In this document: one piece after another, positions 53,913-62,614 of the stretch
How positions within the stretch are numbered: the stretch's first letter is position 1
How the letters are laid out: every line of letters starts with the position of its first letter
NCBI RefSeq assembly: GCF_017581965.1
Contig: NZ_JAGEVF010000005.1
Span: 1-64,000 of the forward strand
DNA length: 64,000 nucleotides
Direction: 5' to 3'
Origin: Winogradskyella pelagia
GTDB taxonomy: Bacteria > Bacteroidota > Bacteroidia > Flavobacteriales > Flavobacteriaceae
The notes under the pieces: generated by a model
Told to the model about the DNA's origin: nothing
What the model saw: the letters and a program-made list of their open reading frames with translations, nothing else
Databases searched by the model: none
Position numbers and translations under genes: made by a program

Positions 53913-54504
53913 AAGGGTTTTTATTGGCCTTTTGTGTCTCTTTTCCGTTATCAACGCTTTTTCCCAAAAAGAAAATGATAGCACTTCAGTTGATTTAAAA
54001 GATACCGCTATTATCGCCAATGAGAGCCTCGTAAAACGAGAAATAGACCCTTTAAGACCCTCAAAAGCAGCTTTTTACTCAGCAATACTTCCAGGCTTAG
54101 GCCAAGCTTACAACAAGAAGTATTGGAAAGTCCCTATAGTCTGGGCAGCCATTGGAACTGGCGTTTACTTCTATGTCAGAAATGACAATCAGTTTAGCAG
54201 ATATAGAGATGCCTATAAAAGACGTTTGGCGGGCTTTAAAGATGATGAGTTTTATGGTCCTGGAGAAACCCCTTTTATTTCAGATGATGCTCTTATAAGG
54301 GCACAACAACAATTTAGACGTAATAAGGAAGTTGCACTTTTAGTTACCATTGGACTATATGCGCTTAATATTATTGACGCCAACGTTGATGCACATTTAT
54401 TACAATTTAATGTTGACGAGAACCTCTCGTTTAGACCACATTACCAATACAATCCTATGGAACACTCTTCAGATTTAGGACTAACCTTTAATTTTAAATT
54501 TTAA
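53902..54504 (+). CDS. DUF5683-domain exported protein
   Basis: This 200-residue protein starts at GTG 53902, 11 bases inside parB, and opens with a signal peptide (RVFIGLLCLFSVINAFSQ). The DUF5683 domain runs from about residue 48: RPSKAAFYSAILPGLGQAYN, KKYWKVPIVWAAIGTGVYFY and FRRNKEVALLVTIGLYALN, with two hydrophobic helices. The motif PGLGQ is the family hallmark. The family is confined largely to Bacteroidota and its function is unknown; its regular location between parB and dapB is a lineage feature I recall. Confidence 0.88.
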   Translation: MLNRRVFIGLLCLFSVINAFSQKENDSTSVDLKDTAIIANESLVKREIDPLRPSKAAFYSAILPGLGQAYNKKYWKVPIVWAAIGTGVYFYVRNDNQFSRYRDAYKRRLAGFKDDEFYGPGETPFISDDALIRAQQQFRRNKEVALLVTIGLYALNIIDANVDAHLLQFNVDENLSFRPHYQYNPMEHSSDLGLTFNFKF

Positions 54505-55206
54505 ATGAATATTGCATTGCTGGGATATGGAAGAATGGGAAAAAGTATTGAGGCTATAGCCTTAAAACGCGGTCACTCTATTGTTTTAAAAGTAAATACC
54601 GATAAGGACCCGTTGGACTTTAGCAACACTGATGTTGCAATAGATTTTAGTCTCCCTAATACTGCAGTCAAAAACATTAAAGCTGCTCTAAGTGCACATG
54701 TGCCGGTAATATCAGGAACAACAGGCTGGTTAGATAACTATGACGACATTAAGGCTTTCTGTAAAGCACAAAATGGTAGTTTTATCTATGCTTCTAATTT
54801 TAGTTTAGGAGTTAATCTCTTTTTTGAACTCAATAGAAAATTATGTGAGCTAATGAGAGATTTTAAGGATTATAATGTAACAATTGAAGAAATTCATCAT
54901 ATGAAAAAATTAGATGCCCCTAGTGGTACCGCCATAAGCCTTGCTCAAGACATTATAAAATCTACTGAATATTCTAATTGGACCCTAGGTGAAGCACAGC
55001 CTGATTCTATTCCAATAAATGCTAAACGTATAGAAGATGTTCCTGGCACTCATGAAGTGAGCTATAATTCTCAAATTGATGCAATAAGTATTAAACATGT
55101 TGCGCACAACAGAAAAGGATTTGCCCTTGGTGCTGTAATTGCCGCAGAATGGATAAAGGACAAAAAGGGAATTTACACCATGAAAGATGTGTTAAACATT
55201 GGTTAA
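54505..55206 (+). CDS. dapB: 4-hydroxy-tetrahydrodipicolinate reductase
   Basis: DapB reduces hydroxytetrahydrodipicolinate in lysine and meso-diaminopimelate synthesis. The nucleotide-binding loop is GYGRMGKSIE (residues 7-16). The catalytic region is EEIHHMKKLDAPSGTAISLA, with His-131, His-132 and Lys-135, and PSGTA at 139-143. At 233 residues it is shorter than the E. coli enzyme (273) by loss of loops, as in other members of this phylum. It starts directly after the previous stop codon and is followed 62 bp later by lepB. Confidence 0.95.
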   Translation: MNIALLGYGRMGKSIEAIALKRGHSIVLKVNTDKDPLDFSNTDVAIDFSLPNTAVKNIKAALSAHVPVISGTTGWLDNYDDIKAFCKAQNGSFIYASNFSLGVNLFFELNRKLCELMRDFKDYNVTIEEIHHMKKLDAPSGTAISLAQDIIKSTEYSNWTLGEAQPDSIPINAKRIEDVPGTHEVSYNSQIDAISIKHVAHNRKGFALGAVIAAEWIKDKKGIYTMKDVLNIG

Positions 55207-55268
55207 TCACATTTTAAATTGAAACAAATTAAAATATTTTACAACCTATTAAGGCTAAATAAGACGTT

Positions 55269-56876
55269 ATGAACTGGACAGGATGGTTTATTTTTTTACT
55301 TATAATTCAAGCTATTCATGGCTTAGGCACATGGAAACTTTATATAAAAGCTGGGCGCCAAGCATGGGAGGCATTTGTACCTGTATACAACGCCGCTATA
55401 CTTATGAAAATTATAACGCGCCCTTGGTGGTGGGTTATATTATTGTTTCTGCCCATTGTAAATCTTATTATGATTCCCTCGGTATGGGTTGAGACGGCGC
55501 GCGCTTTTGGCAAGGACAGTAAACTTGATGCTCTATTATGTATTGTTACACTCGGATTTTACCTTTACTATCTCAATTATGCAACAGATGTGAAATTTAT
55601 TGAGAATAGACAACTAAAGCCAAAAACCTCATCAGGCGAATGGATAACATCGATTTTATTTGCCATAGTTGCTGCGACTATAGTGCACACTTATTTTTTC
55701 CAGCCTTTTGTAATTCCGTCATCATCTCTAGAAAAGTCGTTGTTGGTTGGCGATTTTCTCATAGTGAGTAAAATTCATTACGGCCCAAGAGGTCCAATGA
55801 CCACGGTAGCAGCTCCAATGGTACATGATACCATACCTGTATTAAAATCGAAATCATACTTATTCAGTGACCAATTTGAAGAGCGCAACTCTTCATGGTT
55901 AAATAAACTACAACTCCCCTATTTTAGGTTACCAGGGTTTGAGAATGTAGAGCGTAATGATATTGTCGTTTTCAATCAACCTGCCGACACCTTGTTGGAT
56001 ATGAACAAGTTTAAACCGGACCGTAATTACTATAAACCTATAGATAAAAAAACCAATTTGGTAAAACGATGTGTTGGGGTTGCTGGCGACACCCTAGAGA
56101 TAAGAAATGGTTATGTGTTTATAAACGGTAAACAAAATAAGTTACCGCCAAGAACGCATCTTCAATTTTCGTATGATATTAAGTTTAAAAGAAACCTTCA
56201 GCCATCGCGAATGCTAGGTATATTGAAAAAATATGATATTACCGACGGATTAGGTTATGGATCTACAGAAGGTGCCTTCCGCATTCCTGCTGCGACTGAT
56301 GAAGCTATTGCACGGTTAAAGGCACACCCAGAAGTCGCTTCGATAAAACCCATAAAACGTGCAGCTGGAGAACCTGAAGAAACATTCCCTAGGGATCCAA
56401 ATTACAAATGGAATGTAGATAACTTCGGTCCGCTATGGATACCAAAAGCTGGGGCTACGGTTAACCTAACGGCAGACAATATCGCTATATACAAGCGTGC
56501 TATATCAGAATACGAAGGACATGAAGTGGTGACAAGAGGAAACCAAATCTTTATAGATGATAAGCCAGTAACATCTTACACCTTCAACCAAGACTATTAT
56601 TGGATGATGGGAGATAACAGACATAACTCCATTGATAGCAGATTTTGGGGTTTTGTGCCCTACAATCATATTTTTGGGAAACCTGTGTTTATATGGATGA
56701 GCATTGATGGATTTACTGAAGGTATTAAAAATTGGAAATTCCGTTGGGATAGAATTTTCACTACCGTAAGTGGATCTGGAAAACGTACCTCTTATTTAAT
56801 CCCTTTTCTTGTTGTTATTCTTGGATTTACCATTTACAACAGGTGGCGTAAGAAAAAGAAAGCGAAGGTCTCTTAA
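55269..56876 (+). CDS. lepB: Signal peptidase I (long Bacteroidota form)
   Basis: LepB removes signal peptides from exported proteins. This 535-residue form is much longer than typical enzymes. An N-terminal membrane domain of the DUF5684 type (about 1-115, with three to four helices) precedes the catalytic region. The nucleophile is Ser-153 in IPSSSLEKSLLVGDFLIVSK, and the general base is Lys-266 in LVKRCVGVAGDTLEI. After a roughly 200-residue insertion the closing box is MMGDNRHNSIDSRFWGFVP. A C-terminal membrane segment and a basic tail (RWRKKKKAK) end the protein. Confidence 0.95.
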   Translation: MNWTGWFIFLLIIQAIHGLGTWKLYIKAGRQAWEAFVPVYNAAILMKIITRPWWWVILLFLPIVNLIMIPSVWVETARAFGKDSKLDALLCIVTLGFYLYYLNYATDVKFIENRQLKPKTSSGEWITSILFAIVAATIVHTYFFQPFVIPSSSLEKSLLVGDFLIVSKIHYGPRGPMTTVAAPMVHDTIPVLKSKSYLFSDQFEERNSSWLNKLQLPYFRLPGFENVERNDIVVFNQPADTLLDMNKFKPDRNYYKPIDKKTNLVKRCVGVAGDTLEIRNGYVFINGKQNKLPPRTHLQFSYDIKFKRNLQPSRMLGILKKYDITDGLGYGSTEGAFRIPAATDEAIARLKAHPEVASIKPIKRAAGEPEETFPRDPNYKWNVDNFGPLWIPKAGATVNLTADNIAIYKRAISEYEGHEVVTRGNQIFIDDKPVTSYTFNQDYYWMMGDNRHNSIDSRFWGFVPYNHIFGKPVFIWMSIDGFTEGIKNWKFRWDRIFTTVSGSGKRTSYLIPFLVVILGFTIYNRWRKKKKAKVS

Positions 56877-56892
56877 ATTATTATTCTAATTA

Positions 56893-57510
56893 ATGGATTG
56901 TCTTATCCATCCGTGCTATTTTCCTAATATTGCTCATTTTTTGGCAATGTACAAAGCAAATACGGTCCATTTAGAAGTATGCGACAATTACCAAAAACAA
57001 ACGTACAGAAACAGAACAGAAATTTATGGTGCCAATGGTAAGCTTAGCCTTACCGTACCTGTTATATACTCTCAAACAAATAGAAAACAATACAAAGATG
57101 TACAAATCTTTAATTCTGAAAAATGGCAGCAGCAGCATTTAAAATCATTGACTGCAGCTTATAGCACTTCACCTTTTTTTGAGTATTATATTGATGATTT
57201 AATGCCTTTATTTACGAGGTCATTTACCTACATTTTAGACCTAAACCTTCTAAGTATAGAATTTTTACAGAATGCCTTACAATTAGATGTATCTCTAAAG
57301 CACACCAAGACGTTTGAAAAGACAACCAAAGAATTACGGGATAGAAGACACCTTGTGAACCCAAAAGAAGCCACTATATTCTTGACGCCTTATACCCAAG
57401 TTTTTTCGAACAAACACGGTTTTATATCCAATCTTAGTATTTTGGACGTATTATTTAATGAGGGCCCAGCTACGGAGTTATATTTAAGTAAACAACAACT
57501 ATATAAATGA
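56893..57510 (+). CDS. WbqC-family protein
   Basis: This 205-residue soluble protein belongs to the WbqC-like family, first noticed in O-antigen clusters. It shows the usual opening IHPCYFPNIAHFLAMYKANT (residues 5-24), EVCDNYQKQTYRNRTEI, and the core KWQQQHLKSLTAAYSTSPFF with EYYIDDLMPLF. Biochemical function is not established; a role in polysaccharide or sugar-nucleotide metabolism is possible. It follows lepB by 16 bp and overlaps the DUF6122 gene by 4 bp. Confidence 0.9.
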   Translation: MDCLIHPCYFPNIAHFLAMYKANTVHLEVCDNYQKQTYRNRTEIYGANGKLSLTVPVIYSQTNRKQYKDVQIFNSEKWQQQHLKSLTAAYSTSPFFEYYIDDLMPLFTRSFTYILDLNLLSIEFLQNALQLDVSLKHTKTFEKTTKELRDRRHLVNPKEATIFLTPYTQVFSNKHGFISNLSILDVLFNEGPATELYLSKQQLYK

Positions 57511-57815
57511 TGAAGCCTTTAATTCACTATGGCTTGCATTTTGGCCTTCCATTGGCTATAGCGATTATAGGCTTTAAAAAGAATTGGCTTAAAGCTTATG
57601 TCATAATGCTATGTGCATTTATAATAGATTTAGATCATCTCTTTGCTACGCCAATTTTTGACTCATCGCGTTGCAGCATTAACTTCCACCCTTTACACAG
57701 CACTTATGCGATTATTATTTATGTTTTATTGTTACTGCCCAAACTCTCTAGACTTTTTGCATTAGGTCTACTAGCGCATATTTTCTCAGATGCTATTGAC
57801 TGTTTAATGATTTAA
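57507..57815 (+). CDS. DUF6122 small membrane protein
   Basis: This 102-residue integral membrane protein has about four helices. The order HYGLHFGLPLAIAIIGF, DLDHLFATPIFDSSRCSINF, HPLHSTYAIIIYVLL and HIFSDAIDCLM places several His and Asp residues at helix ends, resembling the membrane metal-dependent hydrolase family (YdjM-like, LexA-binding/inner membrane), of which DUF6122 is a small relative. Function is unknown. It overlaps WbqC by 4 bp at its start and the convergent EEP-family gene by 12 bp at its end. Confidence 0.8.
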   Translation: MMKPLIHYGLHFGLPLAIAIIGFKKNWLKAYVIMLCAFIIDLDHLFATPIFDSSRCSINFHPLHSTYAIIIYVLLLLPKLSRLFALGLLAHIFSDAIDCLMI

Positions 57816-58826
57816 TTTTAAAGTCGTTTTAATTGGGAAATGGTCAGACAACTTTTTATCATAAGACTTATAATTGTTAATTTCAAAAGACTTATCTGCT
57901 AAAATAAAATCAATTCTTAAAGGGAAAAATTTAAAACCAAACGTCTTACCAAAACCATTACCTGCTTCTTCAAATGTATCAACTAAATCGTCTTTAAGAC
58001 TGTTGTAGACGTAGCTGTAAGCCGTGTTGTTAAAATCTCCCGTAACTATAACTTTATACGGACATTTTGCCCTGTGAGCATTAATAAGCTCTACCTGCTC
58101 TTGCTGAGCTTTAAATGTTGTGCCTAAGCGTTTAAGTAAATTTTCAGATGTTTCTTTTCTAAGAGCATCGACCTCTGTGTTTATACCCGAAGATTGTAAA
58201 TGGATATTGTACACTCTTACGGTATCCTGTTTAATCTTTACATCTATAAAAATTCCGTTATTATTAGTGTTTGGAAATTCCAAAGAGCCACTATTGATTA
58301 TTGGGAACTTTGAAAAAATGGTTTGTCCACCTCTAATAACACCACTGTACTTAGAGTTATAATCATAGTAACCTTTAAGTTCTATTCGCCCTCCCTGCCT
58401 ATATTCTTGTATGCTTAAAATATCCGGTTGCTCAGATTCAAAGAGTGCAATGATGTCTTCTTTTATTGTTTTACTTGGGAGCCATTCATAAAAATTAAAT
58501 AGCCTCACATTAAATGACATTACGGTAAAATTATCCTTATCACTAACATCTTTGGTAGACGAAAATTTATAAAGCGAACCTATATAACCATAACCTAATA
58601 ACAAAACCACGAGAGATAAAAGGAGCTGTTTCTTTACCTTTAGCAACCAAAACACAGCGAATAGAATATTGAGTATTAGCAGCAAAGGCACCACCAAGCT
58701 TAAAACAGAAAGCGTAGCAAAGGTCTTTGGCGGAATGAATGGAAGGACATAAGACAGTAATAACAAAAATGCAACCAGACTATTGACCACAAACATTATC
58801 TTATCAAAAATACCTAGACCTTTCAT
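57804..58826 (-). CDS. Membrane-anchored endonuclease/exonuclease/phosphatase (EEP) family protein
   Basis: This 340-residue protein has three N-terminal membrane helices (about 10-95) followed by an EEP/DNase I-like domain. Catalytic landmarks are VMSFNVRLFN, the metal-binding Glu in ILSIQEYRQGG, VTGDFNNTAYS, and the closing SDHFPIKTTL. The domain faces the periplasm by topology. Members with this build are annotated as vancomycin-resistance-related or nuclease-like; the substrate (nucleic acid, phosphodiester or lipid phosphate) is not known. It lies five bases after the upstream rhomboid gene. Confidence 0.9.
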   Translation of the reverse strand: MKGLGIFDKIMFVVNSLVAFLLLLSYVLPFIPPKTFATLSVLSLVVPLLLILNILFAVFWLLKVKKQLLLSLVVLLLGYGYIGSLYKFSSTKDVSDKDNFTVMSFNVRLFNFYEWLPSKTIKEDIIALFESEQPDILSIQEYRQGGRIELKGYYDYNSKYSGVIRGGQTIFSKFPIINSGSLEFPNTNNNGIFIDVKIKQDTVRVYNIHLQSSGINTEVDALRKETSENLLKRLGTTFKAQQEQVELINAHRAKCPYKVIVTGDFNNTAYSYVYNSLKDDLVDTFEEAGNGFGKTFGFKFFPLRIDFILADKSFEINNYKSYDKKLSDHFPIKTTLKLNH

Positions 58827-58831
58827 AGTAT

Positions 58832-59704
58832 TTAATCCTGCCCAGCCTTAAAGAGAAATTCCTTCTCTTCTGCCGTAAGACTCTCATAACCACTTTTACT
58901 AATTTTATCGAGAATCATATCTATTTTTTTCTGCTTATTAAACGCTTCAAACTCCTTTTTAGTTTTTCCTGCGAATCCAGATTTTCCTTTTTTTCTATGA
59001 ACGGTCTTTAACTTAGACTTTGGCTTAAAGTAACTTGCAATACTATCCATTAAGCGCTCAAAACCAGCTCCAAAATCATTTCCTTTTTGTAACTGAACAG
59101 CATAGATATAACCAAGAAGATATCCACCAAAATGTGCTACGTAGCCACCACGATTTAGGCCTAACAACAATCTTCCAGCATCAATCACCACAAAGAAAAT
59201 AGCAATATGCATCCATTTAACGTTAAAAGCGTTAAATAACCTAATTTGTGTATGAGGCATATATACAGCAATAAACAATAATAGAGCAGAAACTCCTGCT
59301 GATGAGCCTACTAATATACCTCTAGCACCAAAAAATTCAGCAAAAAAAAGATTTGACACTAGTAAATAGGCCATTCCGCCAAACAAAATGCCCATTAAAT
59401 ACACATTGAGCATCATTTTTGTCCTAAATAAGTTGGTTGTTGCTCTAGCCAAATAGAAGAGCAACAGCATATTAAAAAGCAAATGAAAAAAGCCATTATG
59501 TAGAAATCCATAGGTTAGGATAGACCAGGGCTGCACTATGAAATCCATAAAGTCCGAAGGCAACTTAAAATAGTTGACGATATACAGACCTATAACCCTA
59601 CTCAATATAAAGTCTACAATAAAAACAATAACATTTACAACAATGAGCTTACCAAAAATATCTAGGGTATTGAATTTATATTTTAAATTTTGAAATGTAC
59701 TCAT
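58832..59704 (-). CDS. Rhomboid-family intramembrane serine protease (first, with C-terminal tail)
   Basis: This 290-residue membrane protein has six helices and a soluble basic C-terminus of about 80 residues (HRKKGKSGFAGKTKKEFEAF). The catalytic Ser is Ser-135 in LVGSSAGVSALLLF, which has the form GxSx with Ala instead of Gly after Ser; the partner is His-191 in YVAHFGGYLLG. HNGFFHLLFNML supplies the usual oxyanion His/Asn. Such non-GxSG forms are common in the Bacteroidota rhomboids. It is two bases downstream of a second rhomboid gene, suggesting an arrayed pair. Confidence 0.9.
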   Translation of the reverse strand: MSTFQNLKYKFNTLDIFGKLIVVNVIVFIVDFILSRVIGLYIVNYFKLPSDFMDFIVQPWSILTYGFLHNGFFHLLFNMLLLFYLARATTNLFRTKMMLNVYLMGILFGGMAYLLVSNLFFAEFFGARGILVGSSAGVSALLLFIAVYMPHTQIRLFNAFNVKWMHIAIFFVVIDAGRLLLGLNRGGYVAHFGGYLLGYIYAVQLQKGNDFGAGFERLMDSIASYFKPKSKLKTVHRKKGKSGFAGKTKKEFEAFNKQKKIDMILDKISKSGYESLTAEEKEFLFKAGQD

Positions 59705-59706
59705 AA

Positions 59707-60459
59707 CTAGTTCCAGCGGTATTTATCATTTTCATTCTTCTTCCAAAAATACATAAGTAAAAACCCTGTTAACGCACCACCAACATGCGCCATATAAGCT
59801 GTATTACTTGGACTAAATATAGATTCTCCAGACAAGGCTGAAAACAAATCTAAAGCGATAATGGCAGGTATAAAATATTTTGCTTTAATGGGTATAGGTA
59901 AAAAAATGAGCATAAGCTTAGATTCTGGGAACAACATCCCAAAAGCCACTAAAACGCCAAAAATAGCACCTGAAGCACCAACCATGGTCGAATTATAAGC
60001 ACTTATAAAAGCTTCAAAATTATCTCCAAGAATTGTTAACCAGCGCGTATCATACTGACCTTCCGCCAGTATGGCATATACTTTGGACTCTGAAATGCCT
60101 GCTGCTATTAAGTCAGAAAGTCCTGTATTGAACTGAAAATACAAAAATGCAATCTGAATAACAGCAGCACCTAGCCCTGAAAGCAAATAAAACACAATGA
60201 ATTTTTTAGTACCGAATATCTGCTCAACAGCAGTACCAAACATCCAAAGAGCAAACATGTTAAATAGAATATGCATAAAATTGCCATGCATAAACATATG
60301 TGTTACAACTTGCCAGGGCTGAAAAAGGTCATTCTTGGGAAAGAATAGGGCAAACCATTGAAAAAACAGTTCCTTATTGCCAATGAGAAACGTCCCGGCA
60401 AACATTATAACGTTAATAATCAGTAAGTGCTTTACAGCATCAGTTATTCCTCTTCTCAT
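59707..60459 (-). CDS. Rhomboid-family intramembrane serine protease (second)
   Basis: This 250-residue, six-helix protein has the canonical catalytic pair: Ser-163 in TMVGASGAIFGVL (GxSG) and His-225 in AYMAHVGGALTGF. HGNFMHILFNMFALWMFG contributes the oxyanion region. A loop of about 40 residues between helices (FNTGLSDLIAAGISESKVYA) is longer than usual. It sits four bases after mutL and directly before its paralogue, so all three are likely on one transcript. The substrate is unknown. Confidence 0.95.
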   Translation of the reverse strand: MRRGITDAVKHLLIINVIMFAGTFLIGNKELFFQWFALFFPKNDLFQPWQVVTHMFMHGNFMHILFNMFALWMFGTAVEQIFGTKKFIVFYLLSGLGAAVIQIAFLYFQFNTGLSDLIAAGISESKVYAILAEGQYDTRWLTILGDNFEAFISAYNSTMVGASGAIFGVLVAFGMLFPESKLMLIFLPIPIKAKYFIPAIIALDLFSALSGESIFSPSNTAYMAHVGGALTGFLLMYFWKKNENDKYRWN

Positions 60460-60463
60460 AAAC

Positions 60464-62323
60464 TTACATAAATCGTTTTTCTAAATCGTCAACAGACATG
60501 GTTATAAATGTTGGTCTGTTTGTAGGTGAAATATTAGGATCCTTACAGGCGAACAACTGATTTACTAGGTGTTCTTGTTCTTCTGTAGATAAAGATTGTC
60601 CATTTCTTATAGACAGACTTTTTGCCATGGACTTAGCCAAAAGGTCTGCAGCACTAAAATTAGCATCTGGCACATCGTTTTCAATATCATTTAGCAACTG
60701 GTCTAAAATTATAGACACTTCGCTTTCAGACACACCTACAGGAACTCCAGTGATAACAAAACTATCTTGTTTAACTTCTGAGAATACAAAGCCAGTGTGT
60801 TCTAAATCAATTTGAACCTGTTTAATGAGCTCAATTTCGGCATTAGAAAACTGTAACTGAAGCGGAAACAATAATTGCTGACTCGTGGCCTCTTTTAGCG
60901 TAAGTTGTCTTAAGTAACCCTCGTATAAGATGCGCTGATGCGCTCTATTTTGATCAATCATTACAAGACCAGATTTAATAGTGCTGATAATATATTTTTG
61001 TTGCAATTGAAACGTTGTTTTCCTTGTTTCAATCGTATTTGTTGAAAACATAGAACCTGTTTTGATATCTCCTTCAACAGTAAAGGTATTGACCTCAATC
61101 TCTGATTGATTGATTTTTGAAGATGACTCTAGTCCAATGTACAAACTCTCCCAATTGCCAGCTGATGGCTTATTATGTCCGGTTGATTTATGAGTTCTTT
61201 GATGAGGCCTCTCTTCTTTAAATGGATTGAAATCTCTATCAACCTCAACCGCAGGTGCAGAAGCCTGCTTATTTTTATAACTATATGGCGTGTTAAATTG
61301 ATTTTGTTGCTCAAAATCTAAAACTGGCGCAATGTTAAACTGACCCAAACTATGTTTTATAGCCGAACGTAGTATAGCATATAAAGTGTGCTCATCGTCA
61401 AATTTAATCTCTGTTTTTGTGGGATGAATATTAATATCTATGGTTTTGGGGTCTACTTGGAGTTGCAAGTAATAGCTTGGATGATAGCCTTCCTTAATTA
61501 AGCCTTCAAATGCGGCACCAACGGCATGGTTTAAATACGCACTTTTTATAAATCTATTATTAACGAAAAAAAACTGTTCTGATTTAGATTTTTTAGCAAA
61601 TTCTGGTTTACCTACAAAGCCTGTTATCTCTAGTACCTCTGTAAGCTCTTCAACCGGGACCAACTTCTCATTAGTTTTGGGACCAAAAATATGCACAATA
61701 CGCTGTCGGTAGTTTTCAGATGGGAGGTTGAACAACTCACTCCCATTGTGATAAAACTTAAAAGCTATAGTTGGGTGTGCTAATGCCACTCGATGAAACT
61801 CATCAGTAACGTGCCTTAATTCTACAGTATCTGATTTTAAGAAATTCCGTCGCGCCGGTATATTAAAAAATAAATTCTTTACAGCAATTGAAGTACCCGA
61901 GGCAGCAACCACTACTTCTTGTCGTTTAATTTCGCTGCCTTCAATTTCAATTTGATTACCCAACTCATCGCTTGGGAGCTTTGTTTTAAGTTCTACATGT
62001 GCAATAGCAGCAATACTTGCTAATGCCTCTCCTCTAAATCCTTTTGTGTGTAATTGAAATAAATCTTGAGCTTCCCTTATTTTTGAAGTAGCATGGCGCT
62101 CAAAACTCAAGCGCGCATCTGTACCGCTCATACCTTTGCCGTTATCAATGACTTGGATTAGAGTTTTACCAGCATCCTTAACAATTAGCTTAATCTCTGT
62201 AGCTTCAGCATCAATGGCATTTTCTAACAATTCCTTCACCACAGAAGATGGACGTTGCACCACTTCTCCTGCAGCGATTTGATTAGCAACATGGTCTGGT
62301 AATAGTTGAATAATATCTGCCAT
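60464..62323 (-). CDS. mutL: DNA mismatch repair protein MutL
   Basis: MutL couples MutS mismatch recognition to strand removal. The GHKL ATPase has ELLENAIDAE (31-40), the DNGKGM box (60-65) and GFRGEAL (95-101), all intact. The C-terminal dimerisation domain begins near residue 430. Its usual endonuclease motif DQHA(x)2E(x)4E reads Asp-457-Gln-Asn-Arg-Ala-His-Gln-Arg-Ile-Leu-Tyr-Glu-468, with His and the first Glu replaced. The C-terminal ACK (592-594) is followed by SPTNRP (599-604) where nuclease forms have C[PD]HGRP. Nicking activity is therefore doubtful. No MutH is visible here. Confidence 0.95.
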   Translation of the reverse strand: MADIIQLLPDHVANQIAAGEVVQRPSSVVKELLENAIDAEATEIKLIVKDAGKTLIQVIDNGKGMSGTDARLSFERHATSKIREAQDLFQLHTKGFRGEALASIAAIAHVELKTKLPSDELGNQIEIEGSEIKRQEVVVAASGTSIAVKNLFFNIPARRNFLKSDTVELRHVTDEFHRVALAHPTIAFKFYHNGSELFNLPSENYRQRIVHIFGPKTNEKLVPVEELTEVLEITGFVGKPEFAKKSKSEQFFFVNNRFIKSAYLNHAVGAAFEGLIKEGYHPSYYLQLQVDPKTIDINIHPTKTEIKFDDEHTLYAILRSAIKHSLGQFNIAPVLDFEQQNQFNTPYSYKNKQASAPAVEVDRDFNPFKEERPHQRTHKSTGHNKPSAGNWESLYIGLESSSKINQSEIEVNTFTVEGDIKTGSMFSTNTIETRKTTFQLQQKYIISTIKSGLVMIDQNRAHQRILYEGYLRQLTLKEATSQQLLFPLQLQFSNAEIELIKQVQIDLEHTGFVFSEVKQDSFVITGVPVGVSESEVSIILDQLLNDIENDVPDANFSAADLLAKSMAKSLSIRNGQSLSTEEQEHLVNQLFACKDPNISPTNRPTFITMSVDDLEKRFM

Positions 62324-62607
62324 TAGCTTTGAGGGAAGAAAATTGACAAATCAAAATCTATTATAAGCAGAAAGAGAAAAATTAACACACTAACAATAAT
62401 AATTACACGACGATTTACATTGTTATCTCGGTTACTTTTATAATCGTCTAACGCTGCGTTAAATTTTCCTTTAAGTCCTTTGGCAGGATTGACAGTTGTT
62501 CTATAATCGTCAAACTTGTGTTTAACTTCATAAGGGCTTCCTTCTCCCTTATAATAACGCGGCTTATAGTTATACTTTTTATTCTTTCTTTGTTTTAACA
62601 ATCCCAT
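62323..62607 (-). CDS. Small single-pass membrane protein (paralogue 2 of the pair before mutL)
   Basis: This 94-residue protein has a basic N-terminus (LLKQRKNKKYNYKPRYYKGE), a charged middle, and one membrane segment at about 68-90. It shares the opening KQRKxKxxxYKPRY with the gene just upstream. Similar proteins in Bacteroidota are often given the name riboflavin synthase subunit beta, which I think comes from proximity to ribH and is wrong. I recognise no functional motif. Its stop codon overlaps the mutL start by one base. Confidence 0.8.
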   Translation of the reverse strand: MGLLKQRKNKKYNYKPRYYKGEGSPYEVKHKFDDYRTTVNPAKGLKGKFNAALDDYKSNRDNNVNRRVIIIVSVLIFLFLLIIDFDLSIFFPQS

Positions 62608-62614
62608 AAGTCTA

